From positions 62,001 through 126,000 of the forward strand of contig JAFCMP010000137.1 of assembly GCA_017506865.1 (NCBI GenBank): a DNA stretch of 64,000 nucleotides, in the 5' to 3' direction. A model generated the notes under the pieces. It worked only from the letters and a program-made list of their open reading frames with translations. It was not told the origin of the DNA and made no database searches. Position 1 is the first letter of the stretch. Each line of letters begins with the position of its first letter. Shown piece by piece: positions 1 to 10,150 of this stretch. The position numbers and the translations under genes are program-made. Source of the stretch: Tribonema minus. Lineage: Eukaryota; Sar; Xanthophyceae; Tribonematales; Tribonemataceae.

Positions 1-3000
1 GGCCGTGTATGCGGCTGGTGCCAGTAGCCCCAAAAGCGGCATGCCCAGACCGCCTCGTCGCTCCGGCAACCGTGACGCCCGCAGTGGCACTGCGATGTCC
101 GTGAGTTCTGGCGGGCCCAAGCGCGGCAATACCAGCACGCTGCCACTGCTGGCTACCTCATTGTCACCAGCAGTGCAGGCGGCCAGCAGGTGTGACTTCA
201 TGACTGCCGCGGTAGCGCAGCCGTGCAGGTGCAGCATGCGTTCAAGCGTCCATGCACAGAACCCGTCAAATGCGTGCAGCCATGTCTCACTCAAAGCCGT
301 GTCAACGACCCGAGCTAAGAAGCCCATCCGCTTCGTCAGTGACCTGCGCAGAATGAACTGTGCTGCCTGTAGGTGATGCCGCGCCATCCCAGCTAGCTGC
401 CACGACAATCGCCATGTCCCTGCGTCAACAAGATGCTTGCTCATGGCAGCATGCACATAGGCTGGGTGCCCTACCGGTACCCCGACCGACGTAAAGCCCT
501 GACTGGATTCTGGCATGGTGGCGTCCACAAACGGTATGTCAAGGGCGCGCAGGCGTGCTCTGGCCGCTTCATCAAACACTGTGCCGCGCATGGCAATGGC
601 CAGCGACTTGTCTGGTCGAACGCGTAGGCCCCCTGCCGCAAGCCGACGGATCACCTCTGCCACCCCAGCGGCCGCTGCATCGTCGAAGTAGGCAGCTTGC
701 AGCACGTTGAGGTCATCCAGGAAAGCGCAGTGCGGGGCTGGCGGTTCCGCTGTGCTGTGGCCGTAGGCCGGCATACTGCCGGGCGTCGCATTCACTCCAT
801 CAGGGTAGAAGAGTAGGAATGCCGCTGCCACTGCAAAGTACAGCGGCCCTAGAGGGTCCCCTTGCTGGCACCCTAGGTGGGAGCAGATAATGCGAGCTTC
901 ACCGTTCACCTCCACTCGCATCTCTGGGGCAGTGTCACCACAGTATACGGACTCAAAGTGCGGGAGCAGCTCCGGACAGAAGAGCATAAGTCCCCGCACA
1001 ATGGCGGCGCGATCCACACTGTTAAATGCGTTCTCACAGTCCAGCTGGATTGTGGTGCCATACAGCTCGTGCCACACGCGCGCGCGCGCTGCCACATGCT
1101 CGACGCCAGACCGGTATCCTACGCCAAACTGCGACATGGAGGCCAGCAGCCCCGATATTTTGCCCTTGACACCCCGTGCCGCTGTGGACCCGAGGAGTCT
1201 GCGCCAGACACTGGAGCAGGCGATCGGACGCCGCTTCTGTCCTATGCCTGAGAGGGCCGCGGCGCGGAGAAGCCGTTGCGATTGCTCCGGCAGCAGTTCG
1301 GGCTCAACAAGCAGCGTCGTGAACACCTTGGCCAGGTGATGGGCGAATGCCGGTTCCATCACATCCGATTCTGAATCACCAGCTAGTCCTGGCGAGGCAC
1401 TGCCCACGGGGCGGGTGGCTGCTTTCACTGGTGCACCAGGCCCAGCGGCCATCAAGAGGTGTTCATAGCGTAGGCCGTCAAGCACTCCTGCCTTCCCCGC
1501 CCCTGCTGCGGACAAGGTCGACAGTATGTCTGTCGCCTCCACCTCGAGGCGCCGTCCGGCTGCGCTGGCAGCATCCTCAGGCCTATCGCTGCGATCATGC
1601 GCCTGACCCGATTCGAAGACGAGACTGCCGCTGCCAGCGGGCCCGGCGGTCGTTGCCACCCCTGCGCCGTGCAAGCAGTGCCGCCGGGCGTCGCGTACCA
1701 GGCCGCGCACTTGCTCCATTGGCGTATCGACTACCCCGGGCCGGGTGCCAGTTTCAGGGTGCTTTGCTGCCAGCACCTGTGCGGTGACCTCGTCTGCTGG
1801 GGCGCATGCTTCACGCGCCTCTAGTCGTGCGGCAGCCAGGCCTACCCCCCGTCGCTTGCCTGAGAGGGCAGCGCATGCTGTTTGCTGCCTGGAGTCAGCC
1901 TCCGTCCAGTCGGCATCGAAGTTCGTTTGTGCCGACGCCGTAGCTGCGTTGTTTGGTTTGGGGGCCCGCAGCGCCGCTGCTGCTGACAGCGTCTTTCTCA
2001 GTAGCTCCGCAAAGTCGCCAGACAGCAACGCTGCCAGCCGGGCCGCAGGCGGCATACCGGTTCCCTCCGGTTGCCTACCAAAGGCCATTGCTGCTAGCAG
2101 GTGCAGCAGCCTGTAGCCGCGCTGCACTAGAGTCTGAGAAACCTGATGAGCAAACGCCCCGGCACCATGGTGGAGGCGCACCCGTGCCGCCTCACGTGCA
2201 CTGTCTGTGGCGTCCGCCAGTAGTCGTGTGGCGTGCTCCACTAGCCGTGCCCACTGGGTGCACTGCAGCTGAGTGCGGAAGGGGTTGGCAGTCGTGGTGA
2301 ACCGTAGCAGCAGTAGATCCGCCTCATTGGTCTGGTCAAGTGCGTGGACGACCGAGGGCGTCGAGAGGTCCCAAGCCAGGGATGCTCGTGACTGGGGCTT
2401 TGAGGGCCTGCCACTGGTGGTGGTGGTCGGGGGGGGCGGTGACGCGGCATCGTCCGGCGGGTCCAAGTCCATGTCCGCCCATCCCACGGCCGTCCCGTGG
2501 GGGGGGCTGCTGTCCTGCAGCCTTAGGCTGTTAGACTGAGTGCGGCTGCCGGCGCTGCCAGGCGGTGCCGCAGCAGCTGCCGTTCGGCGCCGGCGTTGCG
2601 CGCCGGTTGCCGTGGCCGCCGGGCGTTTCTTGCTGGACTTTGAGTTGGCAGCGCCACTAGCCGGCACCGCCGGTGGCTTTGGAGGTGTCGCTGCGGCAGC
2701 CCCCGCCGCCGCGGCCGCGCCGTCGCTACCCGCACCCCCGCCCTCGGACTGGCCCGGGGGTACTGCCGGGCGTGCGCGCGTGGGGGCGCTTCCATTCCGT
2801 CGACACGTGTGGCATGGCGAGGTCAGCGCGCATTGCCTCTGCCCCGCGCTGGCTGACATATGGACCAGACCGCAGGCACCTGTGCATGCACTCAGCTTCC
2901 TTACCGCCCGTAGGAAGTCTTCTGCCGTGCAACCATACATGGTGCTCATCTCCTGCACACGCTTGGCATGGTGTGCCCCAGTGTTGCAGGTACTGCTGCC

Positions 3001-5517
3001 TGAAGGGGCACGGTCACCGGATGGGTCGTGATCAACCTGCTGCCGGATGCCCTTGGCGTATGCTGCCGCCAGATTTTGCTGACAGTGTGATGTGCTCGCC
3101 TCAGGGTTCAGCATCGACCTCGTGCAGCTACCACCGTTGAAGTGGGCCACTACCGGTGCCATGCGGCTCGCAGCTGACAGTTTGCCTCGCTGTTTGCTGT
3201 CCTCTTTCTGACCAAGCTGCCAAAATGCCAGTGTGCATAAAGGACACCTCAGTGGCTCAGGCTGCTGTGGCAACTGTAGCGCAGTACGGGGCTGTGTCCG
3301 ACTCGGAGCCGTGATGTGGGTGCTGTTAGCTTGAGTGGTCGCCGACGCTGTCATAGTGGTTGGCAAGGGCGGAGCTGCCGCAGGGGCGACAAGCAGTTCA
3401 AAGTGTCCCACATTTGTATATAGCCCAGGCGGCGTCCACAGCACATCCAGATGGCAGTCAGGCTGAGCTGGAGTTACCGGTGCGAATACCGCTGGCAGCC
3501 CCATCAGTTGTGCCAGCACCAGCCCTGTTGATTTTTGCGTGCTGCCAGTGGCCTGAGGCTCGGCCTGCCACACCGTCACCGAGACCGCGTAGACCGCTGC
3601 AACAATGGCCCACACAGACAAACCGAGGGGCCGTCCCCACACGCCCTCTTCCTGTAGGCGTTGCAGCAGGAGCGTGTGCCCGCTGTCCGCGCTGTCCGTT
3701 TCATTTGTGCCGTACTCGATTGCGAGGCAGCGAGCGCGTGTCCCGTACGTGTCGAATTGTTCACGTGTACACGCAGGTTGGGCTGCTGCATGCGCGGTCA
3801 GTTGACGCATCGATGACATGCTGGCCCCTTGTTTGCCCGCCCCCTGCGTGACGTATGCCACCATCCCGTCCAGCAGTGCCTCTCGCATGGCAATCACCAG
3901 TGCTGGGGCCGGCAGTCCGTGCTCAACTGCGACGCTGCCTATGCCGTGTAGAGCTGTATGAATCAGGCAGTTGCCGTTGCCCACGTTGCTCACGGGGCGA
4001 AGCTCCCCACCACGTGCTAGCGTCGCTGTGTTTTCCCCAAGCGCCTGTTTGTGGAGTGCCTGCAGGCCCGTGTGCCAAGTGGAATAACCATAGTTGGTGG
4101 CTTTTGCCAGCGCGTCTTGCTGCTCCTCCACGGTGACTGTATGGCACACGGTTGAGGGTATCCGGGTCGCCACCGTCACGGTGGTGACCTTCGCCGGCCC
4201 GGATATTGGTGCTGAGGGGGCAGAGGCACCGCCCCTCGGCGGTGTGGTGGCTGGTGCCAGGGGTGCACGAGAATTGTCGCACTGGGCCTGTCGCTCCTGC
4301 GTCCGCCGTCTGTGTTTACCTCTGCGTCGACTGCGCTTTCCACTGGCAACCATAGCCGTGACAGGTGCTGTCTCGGTCATTGTTGCGTGGGTGCTGTTAT
4401 CACCAGCCTGCGTTACGTCTGACTCACCACGTTTCCCGGCTGGCTGGCGAGGCGACCTGGCAACGACCGGTTCCCTAAGGGAGAGTTGGTCAAACACCGT
4501 TGCCAGGTCATTACCTTCTTCTCGGAGGGAGAGCAAGCTGAACGTGACCGTCAGGTCATGCATCTGACTCGCCAGCGGTGCGCAGGAAGTCCGGCCCAGC
4601 AGGGTCTGTGTTGCTGGCGCGTCGCTGGGCGCCGGCCGCATATGCAGTCGGCGTGACGTGCGGCAGGGTCCAAGCTTGGTACCCGTCGGCCAAGCGCAAA
4701 GCACCGTGACGCGTGCCCGATTGGGGGCAAGGGCCAGTGCACGTACCCTGCGCGCGAGTGCGCCAGCCGCCCCCAGCAGGCCTTGCCAGTGTGATCCCGT
4801 CGGGTCCCTGGGGCATTCGCTAGACTGAGCGCCCGCTGCGACAGCAGCTGCGGCACTGCCAGGTGTGCTGGGCACACGATCGTTGCTTGACATCGTTGCA
4901 CCGCTATCGCTAGCACGACTTTCGCCAGGCAGCACACCCATTGTGCTGCTCCGGGTCAGTCTCGGCAGCGGCGCATCTGCCACACCGTCCAACGTAGATG
5001 CATGGGCTTGCCTGGGGTCTACCCCCAGGTGCTCGCATCCGAGGATTTTGCGTATGGGACCACATTTGCTAGCGGCGGCGAGCAGCGCGGCTGTTGGCTT
5101 CAGGCTATTCCCCCCACCAACAGCTGCACCACCCGCTGCCGCCGCGCATGTCGTTGGTCGGGTGTGTATGTCAGCAATGTGATCATGGCCTGATGCACGG
5201 TCACAGCCTGACAGTGTGCATGCTGTCGCGGCGACCGGGCCTGCGAGGCAGTCGGCGCAGCGCCACACGTCGTACTGGTCCAGGGCCCCTAGATCACCAG
5301 ATGGTGTCGTGGCGCTTGCTGCTGTGCGTCTGATGAAGAGGTTGCCGCACCCATCGCAGACCTGCTCCAGGCCGCCGCATATTGGTCGGTGGTCTAGGAA
5401 AAGCTGAACATGCAGTTCTGCAAATTGCTTCCCTTTCCCTGTGTGGCGCGTGCGCTGGTGTGCACATGCGTGTGCCGCTGGGCAATTCTTTCCCGGGGCC
5501 CGAGGATTTGCTCGCAA
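1..5517 (-). CDS. Retroelement ORF2: zinc-finger and reverse transcriptase polyprotein (partial, no stop in window)
   Basis: This frame has no stop from 5517 to position 1 (1839 codons) and continues beyond the window. Counting from 5517, it starts with a Cys/His-rich stretch (5500-5220): a CPAAHACAH segment, then CDGCGNLF and WRCADC, which look like a zinc ribbon. The next roughly 1250 residues are rich in Ala, Pro and Ser and I recognise no domain, apart from a Cys-rich patch near 2880-2790. The reverse transcriptase core lies at about 1545-400. It has a DGLRYEHL lead-in, the finger motif QKRRPIACSSVWRRL (1239-1195), motif A IQLDCENAFNSVDR with catalytic Asp at 1041-1039, motif B GCQQGDPLGPL (873-841) and motif C FLDDLN with the Asp pair at 717-712. 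A RRGGLGMPLL motif follows near the window edge. The first in-frame ATG is at 4941; the zinc-binding part upstream is used only if ORF1 is joined to ORF2 by a frame change. Confidence 0.85.
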   Translation of the reverse strand, partial: MRANPRAPGKNCPAAHACAHQRTRHTGKGKQFAELHVQLFLDHRPICGGLEQVCDGCGNLFIRRTAASATTPSGDLGALDQYDVWRCADCLAGPVAATACTLSGCDRASGHDHIADIHTRPTTCAAAAGGAAVGGGNSLKPTAALLAAASKCGPIRKILGCEHLGVDPRQAHASTLDGVADAPLPRLTRSSTMGVLPGESRASDSGATMSSNDRVPSTPGSAAAAVAAGAQSSECPRDPTGSHWQGLLGAAGALARRVRALALAPNRARVTVLCAWPTGTKLGPCRTSRRLHMRPAPSDAPATQTLLGRTSCAPLASQMHDLTVTFSLLSLREEGNDLATVFDQLSLREPVVARSPRQPAGKRGESDVTQAGDNSTHATMTETAPVTAMVASGKRSRRRGKHRRRTQERQAQCDNSRAPLAPATTPPRGGASAPSAPISGPAKVTTVTVATRIPSTVCHTVTVEEQQDALAKATNYGYSTWHTGLQALHKQALGENTATLARGGELRPVSNVGNGNCLIHTALHGIGSVAVEHGLPAPALVIAMREALLDGMVAYVTQGAGKQGASMSSMRQLTAHAAAQPACTREQFDTYGTRARCLAIEYGTNETDSADSGHTLLLQRLQEEGVWGRPLGLSVWAIVAAVYAVSVTVWQAEPQATGSTQKSTGLVLAQLMGLPAVFAPVTPAQPDCHLDVLWTPPGLYTNVGHFELLVAPAAAPPLPTTMTASATTQANSTHITAPSRTQPRTALQLPQQPEPLRCPLCTLAFWQLGQKEDSKQRGKLSAASRMAPVVAHFNGGSCTRSMLNPEASTSHCQQNLAAAYAKGIRQQVDHDPSGDRAPSGSSTCNTGAHHAKRVQEMSTMYGCTAEDFLRAVRKLSACTGACGLVHMSASAGQRQCALTSPCHTCRRNGSAPTRARPAVPPGQSEGGGAGSDGAAAAAGAAAATPPKPPAVPASGAANSKSSKKRPAATATGAQRRRRTAAAAAPPGSAGSRTQSNSLRLQDSSPPHGTAVGWADMDLDPPDDAASPPPPTTTTSGRPSKPQSRASLAWDLSTPSVVHALDQTNEADLLLLRFTTTANPFRTQLQCTQWARLVEHATRLLADATDSAREAARVRLHHGAGAFAHQVSQTLVQRGYRLLHLLAAMAFGRQPEGTGMPPAARLAALLSGDFAELLRKTLSAAAALRAPKPNNAATASAQTNFDADWTEADSRQQTACAALSGKRRGVGLAAARLEAREACAPADEVTAQVLAAKHPETGTRPGVVDTPMEQVRGLVRDARRHCLHGAGVATTAGPAGSGSLVFESGQAHDRSDRPEDAASAAGRRLEVEATDILSTLSAAGAGKAGVLDGLRYEHLLMAAGPGAPVKAATRPVGSASPGLAGDSESDVMEPAFAHHLAKVFTTLLVEPELLPEQSQRLLRAAALSGIGQKRRPIACSSVWRRLLGSTAARGVKGKISGLLASMSQFGVGYRSGVEHVAARARVWHELYGTTIQLDCENAFNSVDRAAIVRGLMLFCPELLPHFESVYCGDTAPEMRVEVNGEARIICSHLGCQQGDPLGPLYFAVAAAFLLFYPDGVNATPGSMPAYGHSTAEPPAPHCAFLDDLNVLQAAYFDDAAAAGVAEVIRRLAAGGLRVRPDKSLAIAMRGTVFDEAARARLRALDIPFVDATMPESSQGFTSVGVPVGHPAYVHAAMSKHLVDAGTWRLSWQLAGMARHHLQAAQFILRRSLTKRMGFLARVVDTALSETWLHAFDGFCAWTLERMLHLHGCATAAVMKSHLLAACTAGDNEVASSGSVLVLPRLGPPELTDIAVPLRASRLPERRGGLGMPLLGLLAPAAYTA

Positions 5518-7366
5518 CTATGAACTTGTCGCACATGCGGCAGTCCAGCCCCGGGATATTGACCTTCCGGTTGGCAGCGGGTGTCTTGGCGGGCGCCAAA
5601 ACTGTCATAGCGGTGATGCCGGATATTGGGTGCCCGTTGCGACTGTTACCGTCAGAGGTGACGCTGCCGCCTGACAGAGAGGCGCCGCTGCCAGCTGGCT
5701 GCAAAGACCGGGACGTGATTCGTCTCTGGTGACCCGCCGGCCCAGGTTCGCCAACTTCCATCGGTACAGGCATGGTCACGGTGACCGGCTTTGCCAGCGC
5801 ACCGCCAGACTGTGGCTCTGGACGGGTGACGCTGCCAGTGCTTTGGGCGCTGGCGCGGCACCGACCCCGCCGGGGTGCAGCCGCCCCACGTTCGCCGCCC
5901 GGTGCAGCAGCCGCTGCGGCCGCTGGTGCTGTTGTCACCATGTCTGCAGTACATGAGGTTTCCGCTGCGGTGACCTCCATCGGCTGAGGACCGGGATGCC
6001 ACTGGGGAGAGGCGCCGCTGCTAGCTGGCTGCGAAGGCCGCGACGTGATCCGTCTCTGGTGACCCGCTGGCCCACTGGTAGGTTCGCCAACTTCCATCGG
6101 TACGGGCACGGTCGTGGTGACCGCCTTTGCCAGCGCACTCAGTTTGCCAGACGGCGACTCTGGGCGGTTGATGCTGCCAATGCTTCCGAGGCGTCCCGGG
6201 GGCGGCCCGGCGCTGGCGCCGCGACGCCGACCCCGCCGGGATGCAGCTGCCCCGCGTTGGCCATCTGATGCGGCAGCGCCTGCCGGCGGTTTTGGCACCA
6301 TGTCTGCCGCACGTGGCGTTGCCGCCGCCGTTAAGTCGGAGGTAACCTTGCGACCGCATGCAGCGGCGGCTGTGACAGTCGTCCGTGGCTGTGCAACCAC
6401 CGGGTTGGCCGGTGCGGGCCCCGCCGCTGGTGCGGCAGTGGCAGCCGTCACTAAAGGCGTTTTCCGCCGCGAACGTCGTTTTGGCATTGGCGTTGTCACT
6501 ACTGGTGAATCCGGCGGCAGTGTCGCCCGACGGCGTTTATTTGCCGCTGGTGGCGGTAGTACCACCAAGCTCAGTACAATCATCGCTGCTGGCGGCAGTG
6601 CCTCCCGTAAACTCGCCGCTCGAGACTCCGAGTCACTGGCAGGCTGATGCCGCGGGCGCTTCGTCTGTGAGCATCCCCTGTCACAGTGATTAGCGGCACC
6701 TGGGCTAGACAGATGGCGGCGGCGCTTCTTGACGTGCGCGTGGCTGCCACTGCCCTGAGGCTCGTCCGAGTCGGCTGACGACAAGTGTAGTCTGCGCATG
6801 CTTCTGCACAGCTCTGCAACCTGACTGCACACTGGCACCTCTGGCATCGGCCGCGGTCTAGAGCTCTGGGCCATCAGCTGAGGTGGTGGCGGGCCGGGTA
6901 TCGGTGGCGGGTCCGGTATCGGCGGCGGGCCCGGTATCGGCGGTGGGCCCGGTATCGGCGGCGGGCCCGGTATCGGCGGGGGGCCCGGTATCGGCGGCGG
7001 GCCCGGGATCGGCGGCGGGCCCGGGATCGGCGGCGGGCCCGGGATTGGCGGCGGGCCCGGGATCGGTGGCGGCGGCGGTATCACTAGGCGTACCCAACGG
7101 CCAACACCATGGCGGCGTCTGCGGCGTGTGTCAGATTGGCGTGCAGCTTTGACCTGCCACCACCACAAGCCAGTATTCAGCCCGTGGTTGCGCTGTTCCC
7201 GTTTGCGTTTCAGAGGTGACCCCTCCCCACGTGAGGCAGGGCTGGTAAGCCAGTGGAGAGCCATAGCTTTGAAAGGCGACTTTGAGGCGCGAGGAAAAAA
7301 AAAAAAAAAAAGCCCAGGCTCGGTCTCGAATGCGCGGCTGCCTACCGCGAACACTCCCCTGCACAA
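5294..7366 (-). CDS. Retroelement ORF1: proline-rich protein with CxxC motif
   Basis: This 690-codon frame lies directly 5' of the RT frame. Residues about 95-160 are a run of PGPPPI repeats encoded by an 18-bp minisatellite. The middle is low-complexity and basic (RRGR, KRRRR). It contains an imperfect internal duplication of about 110 residues, each copy starting with ADMV and containing PVPMEVGEP (near residues 425 and 535) and GHQRRITSR. Near the C-terminus a DCRMCDKF motif supplies a zinc-binding CxxC. After about position 5490 this frame degenerates while the ORF2 frame supplies the matching Cys/His residues. This suggests that translation moves into ORF2 there. A nucleic-acid-binding or gag-like role is inferred from position only; there is no recognisable RRM, CCHC or coiled-coil domain. 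The start may be later than 7366, because the first residues include a phenylalanine run encoded by a homopolymer tract; a second ATG lies at codon 35. Confidence 0.6.
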   Translation of the reverse strand: MCRGVFAVGSRAFETEPGLFFFFFPRASKSPFKAMALHWLTSPASRGEGSPLKRKREQRNHGLNTGLWWWQVKAARQSDTRRRRRHGVGRWVRLVIPPPPPIPGPPPIPGPPPIPGPPPIPGPPPIPGPPPIPGPPPIPGPPPIPGPPPIPDPPPIPGPPPPQLMAQSSRPRPMPEVPVCSQVAELCRSMRRLHLSSADSDEPQGSGSHAHVKKRRRHLSSPGAANHCDRGCSQTKRPRHQPASDSESRAASLREALPPAAMIVLSLVVLPPPAANKRRRATLPPDSPVVTTPMPKRRSRRKTPLVTAATAAPAAGPAPANPVVAQPRTTVTAAAACGRKVTSDLTAAATPRAADMVPKPPAGAAASDGQRGAAASRRGRRRGASAGPPPGRLGSIGSINRPESPSGKLSALAKAVTTTVPVPMEVGEPTSGPAGHQRRITSRPSQPASSGASPQWHPGPQPMEVTAAETSCTADMVTTAPAAAAAAAPGGERGAAAPRRGRCRASAQSTGSVTRPEPQSGGALAKPVTVTMPVPMEVGEPGPAGHQRRITSRSLQPAGSGASLSGGSVTSDGNSRNGHPISGITAMTVLAPAKTPAANRKVNIPGLDCRMCDKFIVASKSSGPGKELPSGTRMCTPAHAPHREREAICRTACSAFPRPPTNMRRPGAGLRWVRQPLHQTHSSKRHDTIW
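6886..7078. repeat. 18-bp minisatellite coding PGPPPI repeats
   Basis: About ten tandem copies of an 18-bp unit (consensus ggtatcggcggcgggccc on the plus strand), differing by a few transitions. It lies inside retroelement ORF1 and stays in frame, giving a proline-rich linker. Confidence 0.9.
7293..7310. repeat. Homopolymer A tract
   Basis: An A17-18 run on the plus strand, inside the first codons of retroelement ORF1, where it encodes phenylalanines on the minus strand. Length errors here would shift the ORF1 frame, so the start of ORF1 is uncertain. Confidence 0.9.
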
Positions 7367-8629
7367 CTATACCACTTTCAGTTCAAGATCACGTCCTGCT
7401 CTGGTGTATCTGTTGAGGTGCTTCTCCCGCCGTCGTGAAACGAGCGGTGGTGGAACGAGTCGGTGTGCTCAAGCTCTCTGCCTCTGACCAACACAAGGCA
7501 GCTGGGCTGAATGCACTGCTGTGCACTTCGTGTCCTTGCCGCTGCAGTGTCGTGGTCCTGTCGTGTCTGTGCGTGTGCTGAATGCAGTCAGTCTCTGCCA
7601 GGCGAGGTCCCTTGTGCGGCTGCAAATCAAGCTGGTCAGCAAGCGTTCAAACCTTAATCTGGTGAACTGCTATCTACTGCCCTGCGATCCAGTGTGCCCT
7701 AGGTTCCCCCTTCCCGATCCGTCGACGGCGATATCGTCTGATGTTTTTTTTTTTTTGTTTTTTTTTTTTTTAGTTTGCCCTTCTTGTGCTTCGGCCGATG
7801 TCGCTGTGTGCGTAGGTAGCTTTAGCAATATCAATGCGAGGCTTACTTGCTTACACCGGCGACCCACGCTGCGTGTCTGGCCTTGTTCGCCTCAGGCCCG
7901 CGGTGGAGCGAAAATCCGCTCTCTAGTCCTCGGCTGTAGCCAGGCCGACAGGTTGAGCGTGCGGTGCTGCTGTGCCCTCAGTGTCCCCTGTGCATCCTCG
8001 CCTTCCGCGCCGCCGCTCCGCCAGCGGCTCCTCCTTCGCTGCCTCCTCCTGCCGCTCGCCCGAGCACAATGCTGTTTAACCCGTGAATCTGTAAGTTGGG
8101 TACTTATGATCTTGTATTTATAGCAGCCCCAAGGTGGGCTTGATGCGTTGGATAAGAATGCAAAAAACTAAAATCGGACGGGCCCTTAGAGCCCTGCGTT
8201 GCAGGCTTGTACTAGACTCATGGGGGGCAGACACAGCGGCACCCAGTCTGAGCCACACCTATCGTAGCCGATGTCTCCATCTCTTGAGCGAAAACGCCGG
8301 AGGACCGCGGTTATGCCTCTAGTATACATTTGGGCCAGAGGCGCCCGGTCCTCGATTCCTTGCCTAAGCACGCCGCTGACGTGCCTGGCCGAGGTTCTCT
8401 TTCTTGCGTGTTCAAGCAAACGATCTACAGTGTGCCCTGATGCTATCCGTATCCCCATGTTCCAATATCCCCTGCTGCTGCCCAAAGCCGTATCCTCACC
8501 ACACGCGACTCCGCAGCTCCTGCTCACAGCCAGCATCTCCCATCCCCTTGCTGCCTGATGCACCCTCGCCACCATCAGCGCCACCGCGAGTGCTGCCGCA
8601 CCTCTCGGTGCTAACGAGCAGTATATATA
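7367..8629. other. Non-genic stretch 5' of the retroelement
   Basis: No coding region can be supported here. It holds the poly(T) tract at 7744-7771 and a CTGTAAGTTGGGTACT segment at 8090 that recurs at 8634. The open frames in this stretch have no recognisable domain or coding bias. It may contain the 5' untranslated region of the retroelement. Confidence 0.5.
7744..7771. repeat. Poly(T) tract, possible retroposon A-tail on the minus strand
   Basis: T13-G-T14 on the plus strand, which is a poly(A)-like tract on the minus strand, about 380 bp upstream of retroelement ORF1. It could mark the 3' tail of an older minus-strand retroposed sequence next to the element. No target-site duplication was found. 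Confidence 0.6.
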
Positions 8630-10150
8630 TGAGGCTGTAAGTTGGGTACTACTGACAGCGCATGTCCTCTTACATTCCAATGTGAAGTGCAGTTGCGGCG
8701 TTAGGGGCAGCGATGTAGTGGTATGACTCACAGTGATTCTGTGAATTCACCTCAAGGTATTCAACTCATTGAATGCTCGTTGCACATGCCCCCCTACATT
8801 CCATGCACGTCTAAGTCGGGTACTACCGACGGCAAAACTTAATGTGCTAGAGCTCTCACATTATGATACCAGGTGCTGACAGCACATGACGTCTCGCATG
8901 CGCAATGCGATATATATTTATTGGCAGTGCGGTCGTAGGGGCAGCGTTCTAATGTAGAAGCAGCGTTGAACCTCTATGTAACCTTACCATTCATGTTTTA
9001 TGGTGGAGCTACGGTCAGCAGCCTGGAGTCATGTGCCTCTTACAACTGTCATCATATTGTTAACATGGGCAGAACTACTGTACCTGCAGAAGTACTTAAG
9101 TTGCTGCGCATCTCCCCTCGCAGGCCATTCCATATGGCCGTTGCGGTAGCGACAGCAAAGCCTGCCAGTGGCTCTCCTTTCCGGACGAGGATTACCCACT
9201 GCCATGGTATCAATGGCGGAGTGCCTGTGTGCCTCACGTAATACACGGTCACCATGGCAGCATTATGTATGGCCGTGCCATGGGCAGCAGTGATGCTGGG
9301 CATCGGCTTTTCCCTTTGCCGCCACTAGAATAATTGTCGTAACGGCGGAGTTACTGCGGATGCTCGTTGCACAAGGTCATGTCCCCTCTCAACGCAATGC
9401 CATCATGTATGGCTGTGCTGGTAACAGGGGCAGTGTCCGTTGGCTTTACCCCTGTGCACATGTGCAACTGCCACATAGGATCTTCACTGAAGCGACTGCT
9501 CAGTGAGTGCCAGTGGGTGCTAATTTCGCATGTACCGTCACAAGGTAACTGACAGGCCATTTCATGTACTACGGGCAGCAAGCTGGGCATTCAGAAGTGT
9601 GCCCTTGCCTCTCATACCGGGCAACGCCTGGACGTTCGGGAACCATCGGCACATGTCTTCTCACATACCAAGTGCAGTTGCGGTTGTAGGGCAGCGATGG
9701 GGTGTCATATCATTGCACTCAGTCTGGGTACTGCATACTGAGTCTCGTGCAATCATGCTCATTGGGGCGGCAAATATCATACTCACAGTCAAATGGGTCG
9801 TTCACAGCCACAGTAATGCACGCTCATTGCACATTTCCCCTCATATGATGCCATGCACGCTGAGGTTGTGGAGGCCGCGGCCAATGCAGTGTACTGGATC
9901 CCGGCATGGTGTCTCCTCTTGTCCCGAGGGGTATCCTGTCGGTTGAGTACTACTGGCGGCCCCTCACATACCGAGTGCAGTATGCGGTCATAGGGGCAGC
10001 AATGTAGTGTCACACTAACAGTCACTGACAGTCACAGTGTAATGATTGCTCATCGCGTACCCCTCATATACAGGTTATCGTTGTCGTAGCTGCAGCAGGG
10101 GGCGCTCAATGACATTCACTTGTCCTCAGAATCTCACATGCCATCCTCTA
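8630..10150. repeat. Satellite-like field of degenerate repeats
   Basis: Diverged copies of the same segments recur in direct orientation. A block like GTGCAGTTGCGGTCGTAGGG followed by GCAGCGATGTAGTG occurs near 8690, 8925, 9675, 9980 and weakly at 10075. A block like ATGCTCGTTGCACATGCCCC occurs near 8773, 9360, 9826 and 10046. A GGGTACTACTGAC-like block occurs near 8642, 8820, 9725 and 9943. Unit length varies, so this is an old, decayed tandem or satellite-type array rather than a clean one. No open frame in it looks genic. Confidence 0.65.

Larger units (their letters stand above)
1..7366 (-). mobile_element. Retroelement with reverse transcriptase, 3' end outside window
   Basis: The first 7.4 kb, read on the minus strand, carries two overlapping long open frames: a proline-rich ORF1 (7366-5294) and a reverse-transcriptase ORF2 (open from 5517 to the window edge). 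The frames overlap by about 220 nt. Order, overlap and the RT type resemble a non-LTR (LINE-like) retrotransposon. I see no protease, integrase or LTR in the window, but the 3' part is cut off, so the endonuclease type is unknown. The absence of any stop over 1839 codons suggests a young or recently active copy. The 5' limit is set at the first ATG of ORF1 only because nothing marks the true element end; the real 5' boundary may lie towards 7.8 kb. Confidence 0.75.

Noticed and set aside
1..7366. LTR retrotransposon or virus-derived element
   Set aside because: No LTR, protease, RNase H or integrase signature was seen; RT motifs fit a LINE-like type better, though the 3' part is missing.
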